14,016 bases of DNA from Oscillospiraceae bacterium (GTDB lineage: Bacteria; Bacillota_A; Clostridia; Oscillospirales; Oscillospiraceae), in contig SVLG01000054.1 of assembly GCA_015068055.1 (NCBI GenBank), positions 1 to 14,016 on the forward strand, written 5' to 3'. Below the pieces are notes generated by a model that was not told the DNA's origin, did not search any database, and was given only the letters and a program-made list of their open reading frames with translations. This document shows positions 7,975 through 14,016 of the stretch, piece by piece. Numbering within the stretch: position 1 is the first letter of the stretch; the number at the start of each line of letters is the position of its first letter. The position numbers were made by a program, and so were the translations under genes.

Positions 7975-8426
7975 ACCCGGCGCTCCAGCTCATCCAGACG
8001 GGCGCGCAGCTCCTCCGTCTCCCGACGCAGCAGTTCCAGCTCCGCGTCCCGACGCCGGTTCTGGGCCGCCGTCTCCGCCACGAAGCGGCGCAGTTCCTGA
8101 AAAGCGCGCAAAAGCAGCCCATGAAACGCACTTACCTCCTGACAGATGGGTTCCACACAGAAACGAATCAGCTTGCGCACGATGCGCTTGGTAAAGCTTT
8201 TTACCTTCCCACCGGGGATGGGGCGGAAATACTCCACCTGTTCGGATGCAGCAAGCGCCGTCACGCTCTTCTCAAAATCGCGCTTGTCAAAGGCCGCCGC
8301 ACTGACTTCCTCCCCGCTGTTTTCCATGGGGATATCTTCAAAGCGCAGAGCCGCCCAGCCGCTTTCCTGCTCGGGGATCTGCGCGCGGATCTCGTTCATA
8401 ATCTTTTCCACATTGATCTCGTTCAT
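7971..8426 (-). CDS. Small basic-helix/coiled-coil protein linked to a glycosyltransferase (CC1), first gene of the operon
   Basis: A 151-residue protein with no catalytic motif. The N-terminus has INVEKIMNEIRAQI (4-17) and LRFEDIP (27-33). VEYFRPIPGGK (64-74) leads into a basic amphipathic helix at about 74-90 (KSFTKRIVRKLIRF) and then VEPI. Residues 105-150 form a long, highly charged coiled coil ending LRARLDELERRV. I recognise this order as the N-terminal region of larger methyltransferase or glycosyltransferase proteins from Clostridial glycan clusters; here it stands alone (recalled, not searched). It is a paralogue in layout of the 111-aa protein at 2644-2979. The start at 8426 has GGAAGGAAGG upstream, and the TGA overlaps the tandem glycosyltransferase ATG. 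Its likely job is membrane attachment or scaffolding, possibly length control, for that enzyme (inference). Confidence 0.82.
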   Translation of the reverse strand: MNEINVEKIMNEIRAQIPEQESGWAALRFEDIPMENSGEEVSAAAFDKRDFEKSVTALAASEQVEYFRPIPGGKVKSFTKRIVRKLIRFCVEPICQEVSAFHGLLLRAFQELRRFVAETAAQNRRRDAELELLRRETEELRARLDELERRV

Positions 8427-8474
8427 AGCCGCCTTCCTTCCGTATCATTCTAAGTATTCCGCTTCTAACCTCAT

Positions 8475-8503
8475 AGAATACACCATATATTGTAAAAAGT
8501 CCA
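8475..8503 (-). promoter_or_regulatory. Candidate promoter of the glycan operon
   Basis: On the minus strand, TGGACT (8498-8503) and TATTCT (8475-8480) are 17 bases apart, each a 4-of-6 match to the sigma-A consensus. It sits between the upstream DegV-gene terminator and the 151-aa coiled-coil gene, where a promoter is needed, and would give a leader of about 40 bases. A 6-bp inverted repeat, GTATTC (8454-8459) and GAATAC (8476-8481), is centred 22 bases apart, two helical turns, and overlaps the -10; it could be an operator. Both are weak calls. Confidence 0.4.
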
Positions 8504-8506
8504 CAT

Positions 8507-8540
8507 AAAAGCCGCCATACCCAAAGGTATGGCGGCTTTT
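8507..8540 (-). terminator. Rho-independent terminator of the DegV-family gene
   Basis: A perfect 15-bp stem (8507-8521 with 8526-8540) closes a CAAA loop. The stem has a GC-rich core (GCCGCC/GGCGGC) flanked by A and T runs, so it can work on both strands. It lies eight bases past the DegV-family stop codon on the minus strand and insulates that gene from the glycan operon. No plus-strand gene reads into it, although the plus-strand U-tract (TTTTGTTCTTTTTT) is the better one. Confidence 0.88.
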
Positions 8541-8548
8541 GTTCTTTT

Positions 8549-9424
8549 TTACGCACCCCGGAAATCCTCGCTGCCCAGGAAGAAAACAGCCAGCATACCG
8601 GGCCCCACATGGGCGCCGGTGCCCGGTTCATGGGCCACGGTGATAATGCCTCTGGGAGGCTTATTCTTATTGAGCAGCTCTATGAGCAGGGCAAGGTCAG
8701 CCTCACAATCGGCCTGAGAAATGCCAATGATCTGCTTATCCGCATCCACCACATACTGCTCATAGCGCTCGGCCATGGCACGGATGGCATTTTTGCGGCC
8801 CCGGACATTCTCAAACGACACGATCTGCCCCCGCTCGTTTCCCTTCAAAAGGGGCTTGATGTGCAAAACGGCACCCACAGCGGCCTTCACGGCGGAGAGG
8901 CGGCCGGTAGCCCGAAGGTACTTAAGGTCATCCACCGTGAAAAGCTGGCACATCTTCGGCACCATGCGCCGCAGCTCCGCCGCAGCGTCGGCAAGCTCCA
9001 TGCCCTCATCCCGGAGTTCGGCGGCCCGGAGGGCAAGGAGTCCTTCCCCCAGACCGGCGCCCAGACTGTCGATCAGCTCGATCTTCCGCTCCGGATACTT
9101 CTCCAGAAGCTCGGCAGCGGCCAGGTTGGCCGACTGGAAGGAACCGCTGACACCGCTGGAAAGGCCCACAAAGAGGATGTCCTGCCCGGCCTCCAGCGTA
9201 GCGCTCATATAGTCCACATAGCGCTGGGGCGTCACCTGAGAGGTAGTCACCTTCACGCCGGCGCGCATGGCACCGTAAAACGTCTTGCCGTCGAAGCCCT
9301 CCGTCTCCGTGCAGGTCTGCTCCACACCGTCGATGTAATAGCTGAAGGGAATAACGGTGATGGCGCGCTCACGGGCCATGGGTGTATCGATATTGGCGGA
9401 TGTATCCGTAAAAACAGCAAACAT
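8549..9424 (-). CDS. DegV-family fatty-acid-binding protein (FakB-like)
   Basis: A 291-residue two-domain DegV protein. Characterised relatives (FakB) hold a fatty acid and present it to the FakA kinase to make acyl-phosphate for phospholipid synthesis. The diagnostic motifs are FTDTSANI (5-12), VTTSQVTP (59-66, the first ligand-carboxylate loop), GLSSGVSGSFQ (87-97), the DDLKYLRATGRLS region, the HIKPLL segment, and GTGAHVGPGMLAVF near the C-terminus with His272. Length is as expected for the family. ATG 9424 has GGGAGAGG upstream, and a consensus TTGACA promoter lies at 9481-9486. No fakA is nearby, which is common, so partner and ligand are unknown. It is monocistronic: terminator downstream and divergent gene upstream. 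The neighbouring DUF1836 gene may regulate it, but only the divergent layout suggests this. Confidence 0.92.
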   Translation of the reverse strand: MFAVFTDTSANIDTPMARERAITVIPFSYYIDGVEQTCTETEGFDGKTFYGAMRAGVKVTTSQVTPQRYVDYMSATLEAGQDILFVGLSSGVSGSFQSANLAAAELLEKYPERKIELIDSLGAGLGEGLLALRAAELRDEGMELADAAAELRRMVPKMCQLFTVDDLKYLRATGRLSAVKAAVGAVLHIKPLLKGNERGQIVSFENVRGRKNAIRAMAERYEQYVVDADKQIIGISQADCEADLALLIELLNKNKPPRGIITVAHEPGTGAHVGPGMLAVFFLGSEDFRGA

Positions 9425-9457
9425 TTGCTCATACCTCTCCCTATAATACTTTATATT

Positions 9458-9486
9458 AGATTATCATGCCGGGTAAACACTGTCAA
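9458..9486 (-). promoter_or_regulatory. Candidate promoter of the DegV-family gene
   Basis: On the minus strand a perfect TTGACA (9481-9486) is followed by two overlapping -10 choices: GATAAT (9460-9465, 5 of 6, 15-base spacer) or TAATCT (9458-9463, 3 of 6, 17-base spacer). The perfect -35, together with its place 57 bases upstream of the start codon, makes a promoter likely; which -10 is used is unclear. Confidence 0.6.
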
Positions 9487-9510
9487 CAGAAGGGGCGTTC
9501 AGCCCCTGTT
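9485..9510. promoter_or_regulatory. Hairpin/inverted repeat between divergent promoters
   Basis: GGGGC (9492-9496) and GCCCC (9502-9506) form a compact stem around a GTTCA loop (AGGGGC/GCCCCT if the flanking pair is counted). It can be extended by AACA/TGTT (9485-9488 with 9507-9510) past a three-base bulge. It lies between the two divergent promoters and touches the -35 of the DegV-family gene. It may be an operator or a weak terminator; no long T-run follows directly on either strand. Confidence 0.35.
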
Positions 9511-9524
9511 AAGAAATTGTAAAA

Positions 9525-9553
9525 TTGATTTTGGCCAGGTCGTATGTTATACT
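9525..9553 (+). promoter_or_regulatory. Candidate extended -10 promoter of the DUF1836 gene (and probably prfC)
   Basis: TTGATT (9525-9530) and TATACT (9548-9553) are 17 bases apart. The -10 is preceded by TGT, giving the extended TGnTATACT form that allows a weak -35. The expected start falls near 9560, only about 17 bases before the ATG at 9577, so the leader is very short and the Shine-Dalgarno AAGGAG would lie close to the 5' end of the transcript. Confidence 0.55.
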
Positions 9554-9576
9554 TATTTAAGGAAGGAGATGGCAGC

Positions 9577-10140
9577 ATGGCATACGAAACAAGCTTTATC
9601 GAAGAAAAGCTCCGGCGCTGGGAAAACTATCTGCAGCGCTTTTGTCTGCCCGGCTGGGAGGAACTGCCGGATACGGGTCTGAAAATGGTGGAAGTCCTTG
9701 CCTATGTCCGGGGCTGTCTGGATTATTTGCCCGCCGAGATGAAGGATGAGCGTCTTGTGACCGCCGCCGCCATCAACAACTATGTCCGCCTCCGGGCCAT
9801 GCCCAGACCGAAGGCCCGCCGCTATTACCGGGTGCATCTGGCCTATCTCCTGATGATCTGCACTCTCAAGCAGAGTCTGAGCCTTGCCATGATCCGGCAG
9901 CTTCTGCCCTGTGATCTCGGCGAGGAGGAAATGCGGACACGCTATGAGGCCTATGTCGCCCGACAGAGCCGGCTGACGGCGGCCTTTGCCCGGTTGGGAC
10001 TGGAAAGCGCCCTGCCGGTGCTGGATGGCCGCAGCGGTGACGAAGCCGCCCGGATCCTTGTGGAGAGTGCCTGCGCCGTCAGTTCCTTTTCCCGGCTGCT
10101 GGCGGAAAAGCTTTTGCTGCTGGAACAGGAGAACAGTTGA
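9577..10140 (+). CDS. DUF1836 family protein, putative MerR-like regulator
   Basis: A 187-residue protein of the DUF1836 type. Recognisable elements are WEELPDTGLKMVEVLAYV (27-44), the INNYVR core (67-71) and MPRPKARRYYRVHLAYLLMI (75-94), followed by LKQSLSLAMIRQLL. The order (a helix-turn-helix-like start, a YVR..PRP..YYR.HL turn, then hydrophobic helices) resembles the MerR fold, so DNA binding is plausible; no target is known. I chose ATG 9577 over the in-frame ATG 9544 because AAGGAG (9563-9568) sits eight bases before it and because ATG 9544 lies within the -10 region. It is divergent from the DegV-family gene and 70 bases ahead of prfC on the same strand, with no terminator between, so cotranscription with prfC is likely. 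Family call moderate to good; function unknown. Confidence 0.82.
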   Translation: MAYETSFIEEKLRRWENYLQRFCLPGWEELPDTGLKMVEVLAYVRGCLDYLPAEMKDERLVTAAAINNYVRLRAMPRPKARRYYRVHLAYLLMICTLKQSLSLAMIRQLLPCDLGEEEMRTRYEAYVARQSRLTAAFARLGLESALPVLDGRSGDEAARILVESACAVSSFSRLLAEKLLLLEQENS

Positions 10141-10210
10141 TTTTCCGGGAAATCTATGGTAATAATATGGTTTTGGAAAGAAACAAAAGAGGAAAGGTTG
10201 GAAACACCTT

Positions 10211-11803
10211 ATGAGCGATATGATCCGCGAGATCGAGCGGCGCAGGACCTTCGCCATCATCTCTCACCCGGACGCAGGTAAAACCACACTCACCGAGAAA
10301 TTCCTCCTTTACGGAGGTGCCATTCAGCTGGCCGGTTCCGTAAAGGGCAAGGCCGCCGCCCGCCATGCCGTCTCCGACTGGATGGAGATCGAAAAGCAGC
10401 GCGGCATTTCCATTACCGCAAGCGTCTTGCAGTTTGAATATAACGGCTACTGCATCAATATTCTGGACACCCCGGGCCATCAGGACTTCTCCGAGGATAC
10501 CTACCGCACCCTCATGGCCGCGGACAGCGCCGTTATGGTCATCGACGGTGCCAAGGGCATCGAGCCTCAGACCCGCAAACTCTTCAAGATCTGCGCCATG
10601 CGCCACATTCCCATCTTCACCTTTGTCAACAAGATGGACCGTGAGGCCCGCAGCCCCTATGATCTGCTGGAGGAGCTGGAGAAGGAATTTGGCCTTGGCA
10701 CCTATCCCATGAACTGGCCCATCGGCTCCGGCAGCGATTTCAAGGGCGTTTACGACCGGGAAAACCAGAAGGTATTGGCCTATCAGGACTTCCACAAGGG
10801 CTCCAGCCGCATCCACGCGCTGGAGTGCCCCATTGAGGAGACCGACGCGGTTAAGGAGCTCATCGGTGAGCGGCTTTACGGTACGCTCATGGACGATGTG
10901 GAGCTGCTGGACGGCGCAGGCTATGAATTTGACCTTAAAGAAGTGCGGCGGGGCGCATTGAGCCCGGTGTTCTTTGGCTCCGCTCTCATGAACTTTGGCG
11001 TGGAGCAGTTTCTGGAGAGCTTCCTGAATCTTACCACCGCCCCCCTGGCCCGTGAGACCGAGGACGACATCATCGACCCCTTTGACGATAACTTCTCTGC
11101 CTTTGTGTTCAAAATTCAGGCCAACATGAACAAGGCCCATCGGGACCGCATTGCCTTTATGCGCATTGTCTCCGGCCGCTTCCAGCGGGATAAGGAGTAC
11201 TGGCACGTACAGGGCAAGAAGCCCATCAAGCTGGCCCAGCCCCAGCAGATGATGGCCGAGGAGCGGCAGATCGTGGACGAGGCCTTTGCCGGGGACATCA
11301 TCGGCGTCTTCGACCCGGGCATCTACTCCATCGGCGACACCATCTGCAGCAAGGAAAAGAAAATCCGCTTTGAGGGCATTCCCACCTTTGCGCCCGAGCA
11401 CTTTGCCGCCTTTGAGCGCGTGGACACCATGAAGCGTAAGCAGTTTGAAACCGGCATCCGCCAGATCGCTCAGGAGGGCGCCATCCAGATCTTCCATGAG
11501 CCCAACACCGGTCTGGAGGAGGTCATCGTGGGCGTGGTGGGCACGCTGCAGTTTGACGTGCTGGAATACCGCCTCCGCAGCGAATACTCCACCGAGGTCC
11601 GCAAGCGTATGCTCCCCCACGAACACGTCCGCTGGATCGTGGGCGATGTGGATCCCGGCACTCTGGAGCTAACCCGGGACACCCGCTGGGTGCAGGATTT
11701 CCGGGGACAGAATCTTCTTCTCTTTACCGGCGAGTGGTGCATTGCCTGGACGCTCAAGCAAAATCCCGGTCTGGAGCTGGCTGAGTTCAGCCGCAACGTA
11801 TAA
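10211..11803 (+). CDS. prfC: Peptide chain release factor 3 (RF3, translational GTPase)
   Basis: RF3 uses GTP to release RF1 or RF2 from the ribosome after termination. The 530-residue length matches the family (about 529). GTPase motifs are complete: P-loop SHPDAGKTTLTEK (18-30), switch I RGISITAS (64-71), DTPGHQDFSEDTYR (86-99) and NKMD (140-143). GHQDFSEDTYR separates RF3 from EF-G, and the C-terminal GVVGTLQFDVLEYRL is also characteristic. Start ATG 10211 is preceded by AGGAAAGG at a rather long distance. A short inverted repeat, AAGGT (10194-10198) and ACCTT (10206-10210), ends directly at the ATG and could lightly mask the ribosome binding site. No strong separate promoter is seen in the 70-bp gap (a TTGATT at 10137 is followed only by poor -10 candidates). 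Transcription ends at the hairpin at 11817-11846. Confidence 0.97.
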   Translation: MSDMIREIERRRTFAIISHPDAGKTTLTEKFLLYGGAIQLAGSVKGKAAARHAVSDWMEIEKQRGISITASVLQFEYNGYCINILDTPGHQDFSEDTYRTLMAADSAVMVIDGAKGIEPQTRKLFKICAMRHIPIFTFVNKMDREARSPYDLLEELEKEFGLGTYPMNWPIGSGSDFKGVYDRENQKVLAYQDFHKGSSRIHALECPIEETDAVKELIGERLYGTLMDDVELLDGAGYEFDLKEVRRGALSPVFFGSALMNFGVEQFLESFLNLTTAPLARETEDDIIDPFDDNFSAFVFKIQANMNKAHRDRIAFMRIVSGRFQRDKEYWHVQGKKPIKLAQPQQMMAEERQIVDEAFAGDIIGVFDPGIYSIGDTICSKEKKIRFEGIPTFAPEHFAAFERVDTMKRKQFETGIRQIAQEGAIQIFHEPNTGLEEVIVGVVGTLQFDVLEYRLRSEYSTEVRKRMLPHEHVRWIVGDVDPGTLELTRDTRWVQDFRGQNLLLFTGEWCIAWTLKQNPGLELAEFSRNV

Positions 11804-11816
11804 ACGTATAGATATA

Positions 11817-11846
11817 AAAACGAGAGAGCTTTCGCTCTCTCGTTTT
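11817..11846. terminator. Bidirectional rho-independent terminator between convergent prfC and malQ
   Basis: A perfect 13-bp stem (11817-11829 with 11834-11846) closes a TTTC loop. The core is CGAGAGAGC/GCTCTCTCG, flanked by AAAA and TTTT, so an RNA U-run follows the stem on either strand. It lies 13 bases after the prfC TAA and four bases after the malQ TAA on the other strand, serving both genes. Confidence 0.93.
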
Positions 11847-11850
11847 CTGT

Positions 11851-13329
11851 TTATCTCACATAACGGAACACGCAGCGGCGGAGCTTCTGAGCAAGCTCGT
11901 CGGTGGCCGCACCGGGCAGCATACGCCAGCACCAGTTGCCGTCGGCTTTGCCGGGGGTGTTCATGCGGCTCTCGGCGCCGAGGCCGAGATAGTCCTGCAT
12001 CTGGGCAACAAAGAGATCGGCCACAGAGGCCATGCCGCCCCGGAGAATGCCCCAGTTCATGCCCTCGGCCTCGTTGAGCCCCAGATACTCCACGGCGAAG
12101 GCCACGTCCTCGGGCGCAGCGCTTTCAAACCACTGCTGCAGCGTCTCGTTGTCGTGGGTGCCCACGTAGCAGACGCAGTTGCGGGGGTAGTTATGGGGCA
12201 GGTAGTCGGAGGGTTCCCGGGAGTCGAAGGCAAATTCCAGCACCTTCATGCCGGGGAAGCCGGAGTCATCGAGAAGCTGACGCACCTCGTCGGTGGCAAA
12301 GCCCAGATCCTCGGCAATGATGGGGGTATCCCGGAACCAGTCGCGCAGAAGCCCTACCAGATCCATGCCGGGTCCCTTTTCCCAGTGGCCATTGCGGGCG
12401 GTGGTCTCGCCGTAAGGCACGCTCCAGTAGCTCTCAAAACCGCGGAAATGGTCAATTCGGATGACATCATAGAGCCGGGTGGCGCCGCCAAAACGGCGGA
12501 TCCACCAGTTGTAGCCGCTCTTTTTCATCTTGTCCCAGTCGTAGAGGGGGTTGCCCCAGAGCTGACCGTCGGCACTGAAGTAGTCCGGGGGCACACCGGC
12601 CACAGAGGTGGGGATGTTGCGCTCATCCAACTGGAAGTGGCCGGGTTCCGCCCAGACATCGGCGCTGTCCAGCGCCACGTAGATGGGAATGTCACCGATA
12701 ATGGAGATGCCCTTGGAGTGGACATAGGAGCGCAGATCCTCCCACTGACGGAAGAACTGGTACTGAACAAAGGTAAAGAGGCGGATATCGTCCTGCAGCT
12801 CGGCGCGGCAGCGAATCAGAGCCTCGCTCTTGCGGAGACGCACGTCCTCATCGGGCCAGTCGATCCAGGAGGCCATGCCGTAGCGGCGCTTGAGGGCCAT
12901 AAAGAGGGCGTAGTCCTCCAGCCAGTCCTTGTTCTTTTCCTCAAAGGCAAGGATCTCTTTCTCCAGCCGGGACCAGCCCCGGCGATAGGCCTTTTCCAGA
13001 GCGATCCAGCGGCTGTGGTAGATAGCACCGTAATCCACCCGGGAGGGGTCGCTGCCCCAGTAAAGTTCTTCCAGTTCGCTGCGCTCCAGAAGCCCTTCCT
13101 CACAGAGGCGGTCAAGATCCACAAAGTAGGGGTTGCCCGCAAAGGTGGAGAAGGAGGAGTAGGGAGAGTCGCCGTAGCTGGTGGGGCCAAGGGGCAGCAT
13201 CTGCCAGTATTTCTGGCCGGCTGCCGTCAGGAAGTCTGCAAATTCATAGGCCGCCTTGCCCAGCGTACCGATGCCCCAGGGGGAGGGCAGCGAGGAGACG
13301 GACATAAGGATACCGCTTGCTCGGGTCAT
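11851..13329 (-). CDS. malQ: 4-alpha-glucanotransferase (amylomaltase, GH77)
   Basis: Transfers alpha-1,4-glucan segments between maltodextrins in the cytoplasm, so short maltooligosaccharides can be lengthened and degraded. The 492-residue protein has the full GH77 set: the N-terminal SVSSLPSPWGIGTLG (10-24), LPLGPTSYGDSPYSSFSTFAGNP over 45-67, GDIPIYVALDSADVW (212-226), the nucleophile in RIDHFRGF (Asp293), the acid/base in IIAEDLG (Glu340) and the transition-state residue in GTHDNET (Asp393). Length agrees with the short bacterial amylomaltases. ATG 13329 is ten bases beyond the permease TAA and is preceded by AAGGGAT, so it is the last gene of a maltodextrin uptake operon. Nothing is missing or unusual. 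Confidence 0.97.
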   Translation of the reverse strand: MTRASGILMSVSSLPSPWGIGTLGKAAYEFADFLTAAGQKYWQMLPLGPTSYGDSPYSSFSTFAGNPYFVDLDRLCEEGLLERSELEELYWGSDPSRVDYGAIYHSRWIALEKAYRRGWSRLEKEILAFEEKNKDWLEDYALFMALKRRYGMASWIDWPDEDVRLRKSEALIRCRAELQDDIRLFTFVQYQFFRQWEDLRSYVHSKGISIIGDIPIYVALDSADVWAEPGHFQLDERNIPTSVAGVPPDYFSADGQLWGNPLYDWDKMKKSGYNWWIRRFGGATRLYDVIRIDHFRGFESYWSVPYGETTARNGHWEKGPGMDLVGLLRDWFRDTPIIAEDLGFATDEVRQLLDDSGFPGMKVLEFAFDSREPSDYLPHNYPRNCVCYVGTHDNETLQQWFESAAPEDVAFAVEYLGLNEAEGMNWGILRGGMASVADLFVAQMQDYLGLGAESRMNTPGKADGNWCWRMLPGAATDELAQKLRRCVFRYVR

Positions 13330-13339
13330 AGTTTTGTTC

Positions 13340-14016
13340 TTATCCCTTCACGGCGCCGGCTGCGACGCCCTTAATAATATGTTTCTGGCAGGTCAGGTAG
13401 AATACGATGATGGGGATGATGCTCATCATAATGAGAGCCATGGTGGCACCCAGGTCCACGGTGCCATAGCTGCCCTTAAGATACTGGATGTGGATGGGGA
13501 TGGTCATATACTTCTTGCGGTCCAGCACCAGGTAGGGCAGGAGGTAGTCGTTCCAGACCCACATGAGCTCCAGCACACCCACGGAGATCATGGTGGGCTT
13601 GAGCATGGGCAGCACCACGGAGAAGAAGGTGCGCACGGGGCCGCAGCCGTCGATGGCAGCCGCCTCCTCAATTTCCAGAGGGATGCTCTTGACAAAGCCG
13701 GAGAACATAAACACGGCAAGGCCCGCGCCAAAGCCCAGATAGATGATGGGAATGGTAAAGGGGTTATTGAGCTTCAGCGTGTCAGAGGTTTTAGCCAGGG
13801 TATACATGACCATCTGGAAGGGGACGATCATGGAAAAGACGCAGAGGTAGTAGGCGGTCTTGCTGAGGACATTGCCCACGCGGGCGATGTACCAGGCAGC
13901 CATAGAGGTACAGACAAGGATCAGCGCCGTGGAGATCACGGTGATGATGACGCTGTAGAGGGCGGACTTCAGGAAGGGGTAGTTGCCGAAGGTCATGCCC
14001 TTCTCATAGTTGCCCC
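13340..14016 (-). CDS. Carbohydrate ABC transporter permease, MalG type (CUT1), 5' end cut by the window edge
   Basis: Inner-membrane subunit of a binding-protein-dependent sugar importer. 224 C-terminal residues are visible and the frame stays open to the right edge; the Met at 13996 is internal, since MalG proteins have about 50-60 more residues including the first membrane helix. The EAA loop, EEAAAIDGCGPVRTFFSVVLP, lies about 90-110 residues before the C-terminus and contacts the ATPase. About five hydrophobic segments are visible, beginning with ALYSVIITVISTALILVC. The ending QKHIIKGVAAGAVKG is typical of MalG-like permeases. Ten bases separate it from malQ, which points to maltodextrin as substrate; the motifs alone cannot fix the sugar. 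A MalF-type permease and binding protein are expected beyond the edge. Confidence 0.93.
   Translation of the reverse strand, partial: GNYEKGMTFGNYPFLKSALYSVIITVISTALILVCTSMAAWYIARVGNVLSKTAYYLCVFSMIVPFQMVMYTLAKTSDTLKLNNPFTIPIIYLGFGAGLAVFMFSGFVKSIPLEIEEAAAIDGCGPVRTFFSVVLPMLKPTMISVGVLELMWVWNDYLLPYLVLDRKKYMTIPIHIQYLKGSYGTVDLGATMALIMMSIIPIIVFYLTCQKHIIKGVAAGAVKG

Noticed and set aside
720..8100. Several other long plus-strand open frames (for example 720-1661, 1595-2812, 4782-5882, 5842-6927, 7003-8100).
   Set aside because: Each lies antisense to a well-supported minus-strand gene, lacks family motifs, and is explained by the same GC-rich codon bias.
9544..9576. An upstream in-frame ATG at 9544 as the start of the DUF1836 gene.
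   Set aside because: That codon falls inside the candidate -10 region and has no Shine-Dalgarno, whereas ATG 9577 has AAGGAG eight bases upstream.
8609..9682. A 357-codon plus-strand frame across the DegV-family gene and into the DUF1836 gene.
   Set aside because: It is antisense to a motif-complete DegV protein and out of frame with the DUF1836 gene, with no convincing start signal.
10154..11626. A 490-codon minus-strand frame opposite prfC.
   Set aside because: prfC has every GTPase motif and the right length. The antisense product is a low-complexity Leu/Gly/His/Val-rich translation without a domain.
12154..13374. A 406-codon plus-strand frame opposite malQ.
   Set aside because: malQ carries all three GH77 catalytic residues. 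The antisense frame runs through its terminal regions without a ribosome binding site or recognisable motif.
13340..13996. Treating the permease gene as complete with a start at 13996.
   Set aside because: The frame continues to the window edge without a stop, and MalG-type permeases need an additional N-terminal membrane helix, so the Met is internal.

Overview
The window looks like a chromosomal segment of a GC-rich Gram-positive anaerobe of the Firmicutes, probably class Clostridia (an Oscillospirales-like gut bacterium). The reasons are a DegV-family gene, a DUF1836 gene, a short type I ManA, a PgcA-type phosphohexomutase, strong AAGGAGG-type ribosome binding sites and compact rho-independent terminators. 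The organism assignment is inference from gene families, not from a marker gene.

Region 1 (about 8503 down to 1, all on the minus strand) is a surface-glycan operon that runs off the left edge. In transcription order it holds: a 151-aa basic-helix/coiled-coil protein; a 712-aa protein made of two GT4 glycosyltransferases in tandem; a 392-aa GT4 glycosyltransferase; a PgcA-type phosphoglucomutase/phosphomannomutase with its own candidate promoter; a second, 111-aa basic-helix/coiled-coil protein; a 353-aa GT4 glycosyltransferase related to the tandem enzyme; mannose-6-phosphate isomerase (manA); and mannose-1-phosphate guanylyltransferase (manC, truncated by the edge). Most junctions are 4- to 8-base overlaps or directly abutting. 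ManA, the mutase and ManC could together make GDP-mannose from fructose-6-phosphate. Four GT4 domains in three proteins could use it. The cluster therefore probably builds a mannose-containing surface polysaccharide. No priming transferase, flippase, polymerase or exporter is visible; they would have to lie beyond the left edge or elsewhere.

The most notable structure is a repeated two-gene module. A small protein with a basic amphipathic helix followed by a coiled coil overlaps, by ATGA, the start of a GT4 gene of one particular subfamily. It occurs at 8426-5836 and again at 2979-1586. The tandem GT4 is strongly self-similar in the donor-binding halves and much less so in the acceptor-binding halves.

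Region 2 (8507-9424) is a DegV-family fatty-acid-binding protein gene on the minus strand, closed by a 15-bp-stem terminator that separates it from the glycan operon. Region 3 (9525-11846) runs on the plus strand: a DUF1836 putative regulator, divergent from the DegV gene, and then peptide chain release factor 3 (prfC). Region 4 (11817-14016), minus strand, is the end of a maltodextrin-type operon: a carbohydrate ABC transporter permease (cut by the right edge) and 4-alpha-glucanotransferase (malQ). prfC and malQ converge on a shared bidirectional terminator.

No stretch longer than about 155 bases lacks a gene. I see no tRNA, rRNA, CRISPR array, insertion sequence or att-like site.
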